A stretch of 64,000 nucleotides of DNA from Ligula intestinalis (GCA_036362985.1 JAYGXS010000009.1:22949552-23013551), one strand, 5' to 3'; positions 1 to 10,674 are shown, counted from the first letter of the stretch. Translations and numbers: made by a program. The notes: generated from the letters alone by a model not told the origin.

Positions 1-1483
1 CGCGCTAGGCCTGCCGACGAACCCTCACCAAACTCCCCAACAATGTCTCTGCAGCAGCTGTCGCCACCTCCATCGCCATCGTACTGTTATCGCTGTGTGT
101 CCTGTTACCATCATCGCCTTTTGCTGCTAAAAATAGGGTTTGCTTGGCAGACAGGCTGGGGGCGGGGTGGGGCGGGAAAAAGGCGACGGAAGGAGAAAAA
201 GCCATAGTGAGCAGGAAAAGATACCCTGGGCTGTCTCCATTCGCGGGGCAGCAGCAGACTAGCGTTAATGCTGCTGCCAGGGTTTTGTCTTCGACCAGCT
301 GCCCGTACGGGCATTAAATAACTTGGGCGCATAGGTTATCTCACTGCGGAGATGTAGTCTGAAGGAAGCATAAAACTTGTTCAGGTCTCTAGACCTGTCT
401 TCCGCTTCTAAACCCGTCTTGGTCCCGTATTACTGCCTCATATCCACAGCCAGCTTTCAGGGTTTTTTGTCGTTGCTGAGTTTTCCAACTCGGCGGTCAC
501 AATTTCTTATAAACAACACGCAATCTCCCATACGTGTCTTCTAATCTGATTTGCATATCCGACCTACAGATCACCCACTTTAGTGAAGGTACCATATAGT
601 CCGTCCATCTGGAAACAAAGTGTTTGTGGTCTTCCTTCAGAGAAACTGAAATTCCTTAACATCAGCAGTGGGAGAAGACTCTCAGAAAAGAGGTTCGCAT
701 GAATTATATTTACGCATACTTCCCAAGCTGAATTGAAACAAATGTATACTGGTGCAATTATTTGAGTGCGTTGACTATTCGTCATAAAAGTTTAAAAAAC
801 ATAACTTGAAGTTGGTAAAACTAATAAGGATGTTCTAAGAAAGCGGCGAATTTGATTGAAATTCCACACATATTCCGTTGACCTCGCGAAAGACCCTAGT
901 AAATTAGAGCACTAAATGCAGGAAAACAAATTCAACTTTGTTGAGGCAAGACAACACACAACTCGTTGGTCGTCAGTGACTCTCAAAAGCAAACGTCCAA
1001 ACAGCCGTCTGTATACTTAATAAAATTGAGTTGTCTGTCTGTCGTGTGTGCCTCCGTTATCATTGGTCGAAAAGGTCACCTCAAAAACCCTTCTGCGCCT
1101 TTGACGCGCGTGTGGCACTGGCATGCACGTGCGTTTGTTTCCCTACTGTCTGAGCGTGTGCCCTCGCATGCGCTTGTGGGTGTTTCACTACTGTCCGAGC
1201 GTCTGACTGCTTCCATTGTTTGGGCGTCTCATTCTTCCGTGCGCGTGAGGATTCAGCGATCATGTCGCTGTCGCCCCGAATGACACCCGACGTGACAGGC
1301 GGATGTGAATACGCCACGGGGGTTGGGCGGGAGTGGGGAAGGGGTCGTTGCGTCCAGGCTGCTGGCGGGGCTTTAGAATGAGCCCCAAGGCAGAGTGGGA
1401 CGAGTGAGTTCAGTTAGCGATCGGTGAACGTTAATCAACGAATGTCAATATCTCCCGATCTAAACCTGCAAGCCGAAAATCCC
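1..1483. other. No gene or recognised repeat
   Basis: No open frame here shows a domain I recognise, and codon-like structure is absent. The stretch 1300-1400 is G-rich. Nothing else stands out by eye. Confidence 0.5.
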
Positions 1484-1645
1484 GTGGCTCAGTGGTTACA
1501 GCGCTAGGCTTGTGATCAAAATATCGCTGGTTAGAGTCTCGGACGAGGCATCACTTGGGGTTGGGCACGACTGGCTGATGACGGCTAATTAGCTAGAAAT
1601 GGCTATTTAAATCTTCGTTGTCTTTTCCGCCAATGTCGTACCTAT
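1484..1645 (+). mobile_element. tRNA-derived SINE (family 1) with hammerhead-like core
   Basis: The head has a pol III A box (GTGGCTCAGTGG at 1484) and a B-box-like stretch near 1529. The body holds the family's 45-nt hammerhead-like motif at 1569-1613: helix I strand GACTGG, core CTGATGA (1575-1581), a GGC hairpin, GAAA (1596-1599), then ATGGCTAT. The second helix I strand has decayed to TAAATC, so this copy should be inactive. The tail resembles the family end, with TTGTCTTT followed by a CAGTAATGT-like stretch. SINEs are copied by LINE enzymes and encode no protein. Confidence 0.8.
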
Positions 1646-3259
1646 GTATAACTACGTATTCTGGCATTTCAGTAGGCTTTAGGTTTGCTGTCAATAATGA
1701 CACAATTAGGCATTACAATGACGATGTTTTTTGAGAGTGAAAACAGTAAAAAATCGTTTCCTTTTGTTCATTGACAACCGCAATGAAAATGTATTTTTTA
1801 CTCTTAATTAAACTCCAACCATAACGTGCTATGTAAAAGGGTCATCAGAATCAGGACAGTCACTTGGACGGTTGCTTCAGGTATCCTTTCTCCCATTCTC
1901 ACCTGCATCACCTGTTTTGTAAACGAGCCACGGACAGTCCACAGTTAAAAACCCTAATAATAGAAAAGGGACGCAATCCTCTAGGGAGGCTGGTGAGTCA
2001 GTTTGCAACAGAGCTGGCTCTCAGCTGCAACAGCATTCAGTGGCTTTCGTGACCTTGAAACGTCCAATGATAAGAGCCACGCGAGAAGAAGCGCGGTAGA
2101 AACAGCCAGTGCCAAGCCCTCTGACGTCAACCAATTGCTGTAGCCAGTGGCGCGCGAAATTGTCCACATTTTCTGGTAGACGTGTCGTAGCAGGTGCGCA
2201 GGCAATAATAATCGGTGATGTCGGCCGTCAAGCGCAATAAAATGAGTGTTGTGTGCATTAATTTAAACATAGGACGTTAAAAGACACCATCGCATTTATT
2301 TCGTCTCTGCAAAGTCTGTTTCTAGTAGCTGGTATTTCTCCTTGCTTTCACGAGGAGCATGGTAACGACCGTCTGAATAATTCCAATTTTTACGCGACTA
2401 GTTAAGAATCGATGATCCAGGAAGAAGTGGATTGTTTGGCTGCGTTGAAATTTTCAGTTGATTGCCATCCGAACGATATCTTAACCCTTTATTCTATCAC
2501 TGACAACTGTGGTTTTAGCCTCTTGTGGGTTGCCGACTGGTCCAATCCCCTACGTTCGCAAGGTACAATTTTAAACCGGCTACGAGGTAGGATACATCTG
2601 TTTTAAGCAAGATAATATGCTAAAATCATGGGAGTAAATTCTGGCAAACATTTTTCAATGAAGTATACCATTTAGACGTGTGGACGCTAGGCAGTCTTGT
2701 TGAATCTTTAAAAACATAGACTTTTTCTTAAACGTAATCAAAGTATAACGAATTTGCTGGTTACTTGTACGGAGTGTCATTTTATCGGGTTCTACCTGAA
2801 GTGCAGAACATATTAATGAAATCCAGGGCCTGCGCGCGGGTATATTTATAGCTATGGCGCCTACTGTCATAGGTAATTCAATTTTTAAAAGCGGGGCTAA
2901 AAGAGCACAGCGCACGTTACTTCGCATTAGGTGCACTGGTACCGGGAAATGTTTAAAAAACTGGAGTCTAATCCGATGGATGACTATTTTTGTATATTTT
3001 ACCCAGAAGTCACAGATATAAGTTGGCAGTAAATGCTGTCGAATTCACGAAATCAGCCATGGAACGCCCGCAACTAAGTCTCCGTAATTTTATTTGGCAC
3101 ACAAAGGTAACTCAATTTCCCGCAAGTCAATAAAACTTCACCTGCGAATTCAGGGAGTTCGACGACTCCCCGGATAAGACTTAACTCTCACAATTAAGTC
3201 GTACTGTTGTATAATTCGATGGGATGTGACTGGAAATTTTTCTAGTATTTCTGCTGGGG
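1646..3259. other. No gene recognised
   Basis: No frame of note. The frames at 1981-2205 (-) and 2655-2936 (-) have no recognisable domain and are probably chance. Confidence 0.45.
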
Positions 3260-3440
3260 GCAAGGCAATAGAACCCGTAAGTGAATAAGTTCTGTTGACA
3301 TATATGGGCCTTGTAATCGCCATTTATGGCTTATTAGCTGTCAGTAGGCAATGCCAGCCACAACCTGGACTGCATATTCGCAATTTACCTGTAAATAAGT
3401 TTAAAAGGTCATCAAAAATGTCAAAATAAAATATATAATA
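3260..3440. repeat. Direct repeat, unit 1 (partner 3806-3962)
   Basis: Shares an interrupted match with 3806-3962 in the same orientation. Both contain ATAAGTTCTGTT, then ATATGGGCCT, then AATCGCCATTT, and further on GTAAATAAGT. About 370 bases lie between the units and hold a different dispersed repeat. The function is unknown; this is probably an old duplicated or retroposed fragment. Confidence 0.65.
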
Positions 3441-3544
3441 GTTCATTAGGAATCTCTGAGTTAGTTTCGGGAGGAATATATTTGCATTTGTACGATTTTA
3501 GTACAAAAAACCTCGGTTAACGCGTTTAATCCGTTCCGGCACCT

Positions 3545-3735
3545 ACCTTGTCGTGTGAAACGTGCGAAACTCAGCCAATCAAGCTGCATCAGTTCACTGA
3601 CTGGCTGCAGGCGACCGCAGAGCCACGCCATGGGAGCAAGACTGTACGGTGGACACGGACACACCTACGCACTGCCAACTTAGTAACTCAGCGGAAGCTC
3701 CTCAATCGAAAAAAATATATATTTAGCTAATGTCT
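3545..3735 (-). repeat. Dispersed repeat X, copy 1 (inverted partner near 50645)
   Basis: The reverse complement resembles 50645-50870. Both strands yield related peptides around LMQLDWLSFAR and LMQFDWLGFAR, and both read AGCCAATCAAG/CTTGATTGGCT with GATGCAGTTTGATTGG-like sequence. The peptide similarity follows from DNA similarity and is not evidence of a gene. The class of element is not recognised. Confidence 0.6.
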
Positions 3736-3805
3736 CGCTCGTTAACTGAAATTCTCGTAGATGGAACTGCTCGTCACCCAAGGCTCCTGTGTATTAGGGT
3801 TAGGA

Positions 3806-3962
3806 ACAAGGCATTGCTATCCGCAAGTCGATAAGTTCTGTTAACGGATATGGGCCTCGGAATCGCCATTTGTAGATCCCAAACTGGATCGCACACCATA
3901 CTTCCTTTGTAAATAAGTGCATAAGACCACCTCAAGAGCCAAAGCAATAAAGATAATACAAT
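3806..3962. repeat. Direct repeat, unit 2 (partner 3260-3440)
   Basis: Second copy of the unit described at 3260-3440, in the same orientation and with several small gaps. It ends in an AT-rich stretch just before the outer arm of the fold-back cluster at 3988. Confidence 0.65.
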
Positions 3963-4214
3963 TTAAAGCAACGTTTCCCACGTGCAAATTTAAAGATAGC
4001 AATAAAAGCTAGATTTATTGGATCCATGACATTTCGAGAGAGCTCTTCAGTTGCTGCCTCTCATTGCGTAATATGAATCTTGTAAGAGAAAATGCTAATT
4101 GAATTAATTGGCATAGACGTGTACACCGATCTGTCAGAGGACCCACTCGTCCCCCCATATTGCCTTTCTAGACCTCTCTCTCTCGAGCCTCCAACGCGAG
4201 GCGACTAGGGTATA

Positions 4215-4392
4215 GGCAGAAGGGCATTACCAGCAAACACAAGCGACACTAGGAAGGCCTTTTCTGCCTTGTTAGGAATCATCGGCTAGTGACACCCAAA
4301 CCCAGTATGGCCATTGAAATTGCTGCCACAACGAGATTTGAACTCGCAATATCTTCTGTCCTTCTGCCTATATCCTAGCCGCCTCGCGGTAG
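4215..4392 (-). mobile_element. SINE family 1, minus-strand copy in fold-back
   Basis: Read on the minus strand, a B-box-like sequence (GCGAGTTCAAATCTCG) is followed by the hammerhead-like core CCGATGA, a CCTAACAAGG hairpin, GAAAA and GGCCTTCCTAGTG. It belongs to the same sublineage as the copy at 4500-4690, since both use AAGGCCTT. The head overlaps the inner arm of the fold-back. Confidence 0.7.
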
Positions 4393-4499
4393 AGGCTTGA
4401 GAGAGAGCTCTAAAGGCAATATGGGAGACGAGTAGGTCTTCTGACAGATCGGTGGACGCGTCTATGCCACTGTATATTCCCGATCTAGTACCAACTGGA

Positions 4500-4690
4500 C
4501 CGTGAGCTCGTAGCTCCACCGTTAGGACGTTCAGCCTGACGGGAGAGATTGCGAGTTTAAATCTCGGTGTGGCAGCAATTTCAGCGGTCATACTGGGATT
4601 GGGTATCACTAGCTGATGACGCCTAACAAGGCAGAAAAGGCCTTCCTAGTGTCCCCTGTCTTTGCTGGTAATGTCCTTCTGCCTAATTGA
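4500..4690 (+). mobile_element. SINE family 1 with best-preserved hammerhead motif
   Basis: tRNA-like head with a decayed A box and B box GCGAGTTTAAATCTCG. The hammerhead-like motif is complete at 4607-4651. The tail ends near CTTTGCTGGTAATGTCC. It shares sublineage-specific bases with the minus copy at 4215-4392. Confidence 0.8.
4607..4651 (+). ncRNA. Candidate hammerhead ribozyme in SINE 1 (type I layout)
   Basis: Helix I: CACTAG (4607-4612) is a perfect complement of CTAGTG (4646-4651). Core: CTGATGA (4613-4619). Helix II: GCC (4621-4623) with GGC (4630-4632) and a TAACAA loop; the closing position is a C.A mismatch. Then GAA (4634-4636) and a self-complementary AAGGCCTT (4637-4644) as helix III, with C4645 at the cleavage position. 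Relative to the copy at 52442-52486, all three helices carry paired changes. The C.A pair, where G-C is usual, may weaken activity. Cleavage is inferred, not shown. Confidence 0.6.
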
Positions 4691-4760
4691 ATTCATATAG
4701 AAAAATCGATGCAAGCACAAGTTCATAAATCTTGCTATTGCTATCTTTAAATTAAATATA

Positions 4761-5469
4761 CTTTAGTTCATTAGGCATTTTTAAATATCCATATGTAGTT
4801 TACGAATAGAAATATTTGCAATAATGTGATTTAAATACTAGGTAAAACGAAACAGTCTCCTAGTGCGCATATTTTCCTCCGAATTTTGATGTTTCGCAAG
4901 GGTTGGGGGGAGTTATTACCACTGACAATGAAAATTGGAAACTCGTATGGCATGCTCTATCCAGAGCGAGTCACCTAGTTTGTCTAGGGCGGTTTGTCCA
5001 ATAGGCCGCGGCCCGCAGAAGCAATTTGTTCCTAATTATTGGGGCCTATGTATGCCTCATGAGTAGATCGCTTTTTGTCGCCTGAAAAATAGTCTGCTGA
5101 CAAAACTCTTGTATGCAAAAGACATGCCATTCGACCTGATCACGTATCAAAATTTGGAGATCGAGCGAATCATCTACTTATTGGCAATAGGTTCAACTAC
5201 CGCAGTCGGCGATTCGCAGCTGGCAACTATTTTTCCTTTTTTGTAGCGCGCAGGATTCGTTAAGTAGGGGACAACTCGACCTTCGCGCTCCACAGCATGT
5301 TGGGTGCAAGTTGGTTGCTTGCGCTTGCAAGATGCGTTCATTGAACAAAATTCAAATATGTGAAAATTCCCAGTTAAAATTTCATCAGATAAATTGGCGA
5401 ACATAGGTTTGTTATCGATAAATTCTCTTCAGGCCTTTACATTTATATGGTAATTAACTAAATAAATTA
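4761..5469. other. No gene recognised
   Basis: A small minus frame at 5174-5404 has no recognised domain. Nothing else was seen. Confidence 0.4.
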
Positions 5470-6480
5470 GGCGGATTGGTAGCAAAAATACTGCGGTTGT
5501 CAGCGGACGTGGGAGGGATTGGGGTCAAAATATCTGATCAGCGTTTGGGGGTGAGAGGTAATAAGCTACGGGCTGTTGGACTAGCAGCTTTCGGTCATAG
5601 AAACTGCGGTGCTGCAACGAAGTTCTTCTGGGCGCACAGGGCGGGTCGGCGTAGCCTGATGGCGTCTGCTTCTGCCACAGCCAACAGACGCTATCATCGG
5701 CCTCTGCCCTTATGTGAGAGGGTACCAAATGAGTATTTTTTTATTCCATGTCAAATTAACTTGTTCCCAGTTTGCATTTCGTGAAAGCGCACAGCAGTAT
5801 CATCTTAACTTTGTGCCAGTAATGCATTGCGAAAGGTTGATCGCTTATGTTCCTTGCCAAACTGCTATGTTTTAGCCCCCGCCGCGAGGTGTCTTGATTT
5901 GACGGGCCGACATTTCGCAGTGCCTGCCAGCCATAAGGTGCTCCTCTCTAACGAAAAGAGCTTGCAGCACAAAGTTTCAGCATAATTCTGTCCTCGACGT
6001 AATCTTTTATCGCTTTTTTCAAACATAATAGCGTTGGCCTTGGCTCGGGCTGCATTCAAAGTCACCGAAACTGCTCAAAGGACTTACATATAGATTCGGT
6101 GGCGGGTGGGTGGTGGGGGGGGGGAGAAATTTTATCCAAAAAGCGTTTTTCTGTGCAAGACGCACCCCCCTTATCTGACATCATCAACAATCCTCATTTA
6201 AGGGCGTGACAAGGTATTAATTACAGGGAGGTGTCTTTACGTTCGCCTAGGTCTGGAGCAGGATATTTCACGAAGTGTGAATGCTCTTGCTTGTGGCCGC
6301 CGTCGGATCAGTGCTTATTCGGAATTCTTTTTTGCTTTCCATCGTTTCTTTCTCTTTTTCCCCTCTAAAGAGACACCGCGAGCTGGGCTTGATTGCGTCA
6401 CGCCAATAATTTATACAGGCTTTAGCTTGCCTAGTTGTTTCGCTGTGACCTAGTCTTTAGCGGGCAGGTGGATTGTTGGG
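5470..6480. repeat. 1-kb dispersed repeat, copy 1
   Basis: Matches 46960-48010 in the same orientation for about 1 kb, with long exact runs (for example GGTTGATCGCTTATGTTCC and GCTATGTTTTAGCCCCCGCC). It contains a short hairpin-prone stretch (CTCTCTAACGAAAAGAG near 5945) and a G-run at 6110-6124. Small frames on both strands are not conserved across copies in an obvious way. The class is unknown. The second copy has its 3' segment repeated in front of it, reminiscent of the pseudo-LTRs of Penelope-like elements. Confidence 0.8.
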
Positions 6481-6566
6481 AAGTCAAAGAAAATAAACGT
6501 TTGCTTTGTGCAGAGGAAGCAGAGACTTTAAGGGAAAATGGAAGCATTGTTTTCCCAGAAGTAATT

Positions 6567-7260
6567 TGAACAAGGCGAAGATCGTGAGATTGGCAGAATT
6601 GATTGGCGTCATATCATTTCGTGACCTCTTATTCAACTGCAAAGGTCACTGCCTATTAATGAGATAATTTAACTGTCCAATTATGTGTCGACCTAGAGGG
6701 GTGAAACTTGATAGGTAAATAGAGTGAAAGTTAGTAGTCTTAGGTGTGGGCGCATGGTGAGGGGTAGATGAAGGGTGAGGTAGTTGTTGCAGCATGGCAG
6801 TTCATGTTAGTTCATGAAAGCCTGTGAAAAATGGTTAAAAGGGGTGGGGAAGAGGAGATGGAGTAGCAAACAGTCCTAAGGGGAATGAGGAGGCGTGAGA
6901 GGGAATGGGTTTATCGATCGCTACCACAACAACGCGATAGAGCCGGTTAGAGAGTTCTGGTTTCTTTCTCTGTACTGCGGCGGCCTCCGCAAATCGTAGG
7001 AGACGCCCATTCGTCGTCCGAAGTACGACCCTAAATGCAGTCGTTTGTTCGACCGCATGGCCGGTGTCCCATAGATGCTTCCTGATTAAACTCTTAGGCA
7101 TAGCTTTAACGTATAAAGTTTCCCCCCTCTATGTCAACACATAATTGGACAGTTTACTCTTTTTTATTAATAGGCCATGGCCGTTTTCAGTTGGATAAAA
7201 TGTCTCGAAATTATACGACGTCAATTAATTTTGCTAATCCCGTGATCTTCGCCTTGTTCA
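6567..7260 (-). mobile_element. Inverted-repeat element with PLE nuclease tail, copy 1
   Basis: The termini are inverted repeats: GAACAAGGCGAAGATCGTGA at 6568 matches the complement of the stretch ending at 7259. The arms are about 125 bases or longer and reach the GTCCAATTATGTGT motif. The interior minus frame (6835-7101) reads HLWDTGHAVEQTTAFRVV followed by LLRFAEA, which matches the C-terminal part of PLE GIY-YIG proteins (compare LLDTGHSVDPKTSFRVL encoded near 60270). The end of the protein has drifted out of frame. No reverse transcriptase remains, so the element would be non-autonomous. Confidence 0.75.
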
Positions 7261-8050
7261 GAAATTTTAGAGTCGAAAAGTGAGTTAGTTAAATAGCAGA
7301 AGTGCTGCGCTTCGGTAGTATGAGAGTTACGCAAAAATTCAGATAAAATCTTGCGCTAATCGGTTCTCCACTGCTTGAAACATTTGCTTTAAATTAAACT
7401 AAACTAATGCCCGCTAACTGTTTCCAAACATGATTTTTTCCGAATCTATTCAATACTTTCCCTTCGCGATGTTGTTTTTTCTGTTCTTTTGAATAACGAG
7501 GAAGGAGAAAGGGACGCGCCAAATTCTTTTAATGCCAATTTCCACCAAGAAAAACGGTTCAGTTTGAAGCAGGTTGTGTAAGCGGGCGTGTTTACAGCAG
7601 CCAAATTTTGGGTCGTCTTTTTCGTTGCCTCATGTAGTTGTCTCATCGCCCTTGCAGCCTGTAATGTTGGGTTGGCTGTGGTGGTGGCATTCGGAACAAT
7701 GTCATCATGAATGACATATTTCGAAATAAAAAACCATCATTTACGTCCTACTTTTTGCAATTTTTTTTTCATCGCACAATTACCACGATCGTCGGTGGGT
7801 GAGGAGTGAATTACCTCAAAGAATAATTCTCTCCACTGCACCGGCTACTCATGTAGGCTACTTGGCCAACTAAAAACGCAGAGTTTTCAGTTGAAGTACC
7901 CGCCGGGAAGTCACATTTTTCGCTTTCCCCGTATGTCCCCATTTTTAAGATTCTCCAGAACTAGCGATTTTAAAAGCCTCCATCGAGTTTGCGTAAACTC
8001 CTCTTCTATGTTATGAAAACACTTTCTCCTCTGGTTTGTCTTCATTCGTA
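7261..8050. other. No gene recognised
   Basis: AT-rich sequence with no frame of note. A minus frame at 7446-7646 has no recognised domain. Confidence 0.4.
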
Positions 8051-8063
8051 AGAATACGAAGAA

Positions 8064-8376
8064 TCAGTTTTGATAAACATCTTTTCGCCAAATCTTTATC
8101 AGGCCAGTGACAGTCGCTCGCTCAATACAAATGACAGTGATCACTCCATGCACCTAACCCCTGAAAAATGCCCACAACCTAACCCAACACGCCGATTTCG
8201 CCTACTGGCGCAGACTGACATAGTCCGCAGTGGCCAATCGGCGCCCACGTCAGAAAATTATTGATTTTTCTACACGTTTACACTTTAATTGTTTTGCAAA
8301 GCTACTGGCCTGATGAAGATTTGCCGAAAACATGTTTGCAAAACTGACTTTTCAAATTAAACATGGGAATATTTAC
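8064..8376. mobile_element. Inverted-repeat element with 13-bp target-site duplication
   Basis: AGAATACGAAGAA occurs exactly at 8051-8063 and 8377-8389 and brackets the element. Terminal inverted repeats of about 48 bases lie at 8064-8111 and 8301-8348. Each arm holds ACTGGCCTGAT(G/A)AAGATTT followed by GCCGAAAA or GGCGAAAA, which resembles the two halves of a hammerhead core, although no good helix II can be drawn. A GATCACTC-rich unique middle of about 190 bases separates the arms. The right end carries an extra 28 AT-rich bases, as expected of a retroposed tail. Confidence 0.7.
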
Positions 8377-8764
8377 AGAATACGAAGAAGTCGCCGAGAG
8401 CGAGGTGGGATACATGAGGGAGGTGAACAATCGTTATCTTATCTTTTCTCTCCAAAAACGGGTTGATTTTGGACGCTACCTGGGGCCGGTACGTTTTCTT
8501 GATGAATTACCTACCCCACATAATTCAGAGTGTTTATTTCTCACGCAATTGCAGATACTTAAGTTGCTTCTTTATGAGAAACAAGTTCACCCTGGACAAA
8601 TTCCTCGAAGTCAACAAGAAACAAATTATATTTCCATTCGGGACACACACTCAGATGATTCTTCCTTTGGTCATCCAAAACGGTTGCGAGACAAATTGCT
8701 GGCTGTTCGCCTTTCACATGCACGTTTGCAGTTAGGATTATTTAGCATCAACAGTTTAATTTAG
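8363..8764 (+). other. 133-codon open frame, not recognised
   Basis: The frame begins inside the right target-site flank of the preceding element and runs to a TAG just before a minus-strand SINE 2 head. The protein is moderately hydrophilic with no motif I recognise. An overlapping shorter frame starts at 8463. It is probably a chance frame or a relic of an unidentified repeat. I see no splice signals or homology in its support. Confidence 0.15.
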
Positions 8765-8767
8765 TTT

Positions 8768-8864
8768 GAGTTGACCCAAGTGTGAAAAACTCTAGGCGTT
8801 TGGCGGGATTTGAACCCGCGCATCACCAAACAGCTTAGCTAAGTAACCGAATATTTGTATGCCA
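8768..8864 (-). mobile_element. SINE family 2, partial (tRNA-like head)
   Basis: On the minus strand it has a strong B box (GCGGGTTCAAATCCCGCC) followed by AAACGCCTAGAGTTTTTCAC and a TTGGGTCAACTCAAA-type tail. The same tail occurs at 34244 and 48278-48560. The A-box side is present but shortened. A palindromic repeat follows immediately. Confidence 0.65.
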
Positions 8865-8866
8865 TA

Positions 8867-9025
8867 ATTAAAATGCTCCAATTGTGTCCAAATGGACACA
8901 ATCGTCGACTCTATGTCGTCTCCATATAATCCCTATATCAACTCTAGAGATATGATATAGAGATTATATAGATATGATGTAGAGTCGATGGTTGTGTCTA
9001 TTTGGGCACTATCGGGCCATTTTAA
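8867..9025. repeat. Near-perfect palindrome, about 79-bp arms
   Basis: Left arm 8867-8945 and right arm 8946-9025 are reverse complements with few mismatches around a CTCTAGAG centre (8942-8949). Both arms carry GTGTCCAAATGGACAC-like and CGACTCTA motifs. With essentially no loop, this could extrude as a cruciform or be transcribed as a hairpin. It may be a fold-back MITE; no coding content. Confidence 0.85.
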
Positions 9026-9039
9026 CAAAATTTTAATCA

Positions 9040-9370
9040 ATCAATCGGTGGTAATTGGTGGGAGATGTGTTAAGGGGTCAAATGGTCAGATTCCAGTCAT
9101 AATAAGGAACCAGAGATAGGGGATAGGCCGACAGTTAGTTTATTGCGCCCTGTTCACGTCTTGTTAGGAGGTGTCAGGACGTACGGTGTCACACGATCGC
9201 GATGGCCTAGGCAACTGCTTCGTCTCCGTCCCGCGGCCTGGGAACATGCGCTGTCTCCGTCTCGTCGACTACTCGTGGCGAAGCGCGAAGCGTGAAGACG
9301 CACCTTGTGTTTGTCTTCGGCCACGGAAACCTTAGTGCCTGCACAAAGAGTGATGTCTAATAAACGTACC
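9040..9370. repeat. Direct repeat Y, unit 1 (partner 10675-10985)
   Basis: Shares a series of blocks with 10675-10985: a GTAATT and AGATGTGTTAAGG start, then AGTTAGTTTATT, CGTCTTGTTAGGAGGTGTCAGGACGTA, GGTGTCAC, CGAAGCGCG, and TTTTAGTGCCTG-type ends. Orientation is the same. Weaker similarity may continue as far as 9740 and 11940. The class is not known. Confidence 0.7.
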
Positions 9371-10110
9371 TTGTGGAAGAGAGCAGCACCATCAACACAT
9401 TTGCCTACAGAAAAAAAGCACGTCTTTTAGCCAGCCCCTCGTTAGCACGTACATAGGACTCGGAAATGGGCTTTACCGGTGGTTCACTGACCTGACTTGC
9501 TATAGGGGATAGCTGTCCGACCGTCGATTCAGACGATGTCCAGCATGTGCTCCACGCAGGCTTGTGGGTGCAGGGTCGGTGACTTACGCACTTTGGAGTA
9601 GTTTTAGGTGCTAATAGACTTGCGACGCATCTACGGCACTCCCTCTGGTCACTTTTGTGTCGGAGACGGAATCAGGTGCAGGTGAGAGGCGCCGCCTGAG
9701 CCGCCACGGCTGACTGGAGCGGCGTGAGCTTGCACCCAGGCGAACCACCAACGCCTCCTCGCATCTTCGGCTAGAGGACCGCGAGCCGAGCCACGTCTAG
9801 CTCCGGCTCCCGCGTTGGTTCAGTGCGTCTATTGCGCGGCTTGTTTTGGGAGCACGCTGTAAAAGGCCCGCTTAAGTTTTTTTCGCCTGAGAGGCTTGTG
9901 GGTAGACAGCAGGCCGGCCAATATACGTTTTTGCATCCACACTGCCGGTCCCGCTTTCCCCGCGCTTGCGCGCGCATACCTGTGACAAGTCTAATCCATG
10001 CTAAGTGGCGAGGAGGTAGAGTGTGCTGCTAGTGGTGTGTTCGTATGTGTTGCACAATCTAGGGTCCAGTACGATGGTGCAATTCGTTTTTAGCGGGACC
10101 CAGTACTGCA
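9371..10110. other. GC-rich stretch, no gene recognised
   Basis: 9650-10000 is GC-rich with several short overlapping frames on both strands, none with a recognised domain. This composition is what produces the chance frames. Confidence 0.4.
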
Positions 10111-10210
10111 ACCACACGCAAACACACACACACACATGCGTAACCCAGATAAAGACGTTTGCTAACTTTGCGCCGGCACACACGCACGCACGCACACACG
10201 CACGCACGCA
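10111..10210. repeat. CA-rich microsatellite
   Basis: Two blocks of (CA)n and (CACG)n repeats separated by about 40 unique bases. Confidence 0.9.
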
Positions 10211-10674
10211 AAACAAATGCACCGCGTGGGTTTGGCAACATCAGTATCATCACCATCATCATCGGCATCGCTAGGAGCGGAAGCTGGTTTAAGTACAGGG
10301 CGATGTGGTTCATTCATTCTAATGATAACTAAATCCCATCGCCGACGACACACACATGGCGGGCGTATCAGTTTAAGTGTCAGACAGGCAGGCATGCAAA
10401 TATAAAATGTTTGGCAACTAGCAGTGATGTCGTAGAGGTAGCTGCCAACGACACAACGTGCGATCCCACTCAGACATTTCAGTCTCTGCTATGAGACCTA
10501 TGGTAATAGGTGGAAAGAGGGAGTGTTATAGGTGGGACTGAGTGAAGGACAGGAAAGCGCCCACCTTCCTTATATTCATTCTAGAACTCAAGTTAGGCGA
10601 ACGAACGTTTTCTATTATTGATCCTCAGGCCAGCACAATAATATAGGGGAAGCTAGAATTAACAGAAGCTTAAG

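Larger units (their letters stand above)
3988..4760. repeat. Nested fold-back (inverted repeat) cluster
   Basis: The outer arms at about 3988-4020 and 4727-4760 are reverse complements of each other; both contain TTTAAAGATAGCAATA or its complement. Inside them, 4117-4236 pairs with 4362-4475 over about 115 bases at roughly 85-90 percent. The inner loop carries a minus-strand SINE 1 copy, and a plus-strand SINE 1 copy follows at 4500. Two SINE insertions in opposite orientation plus an inverted duplication of flanking DNA would explain the layout. The transcript could form a long hairpin. Confidence 0.75.
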
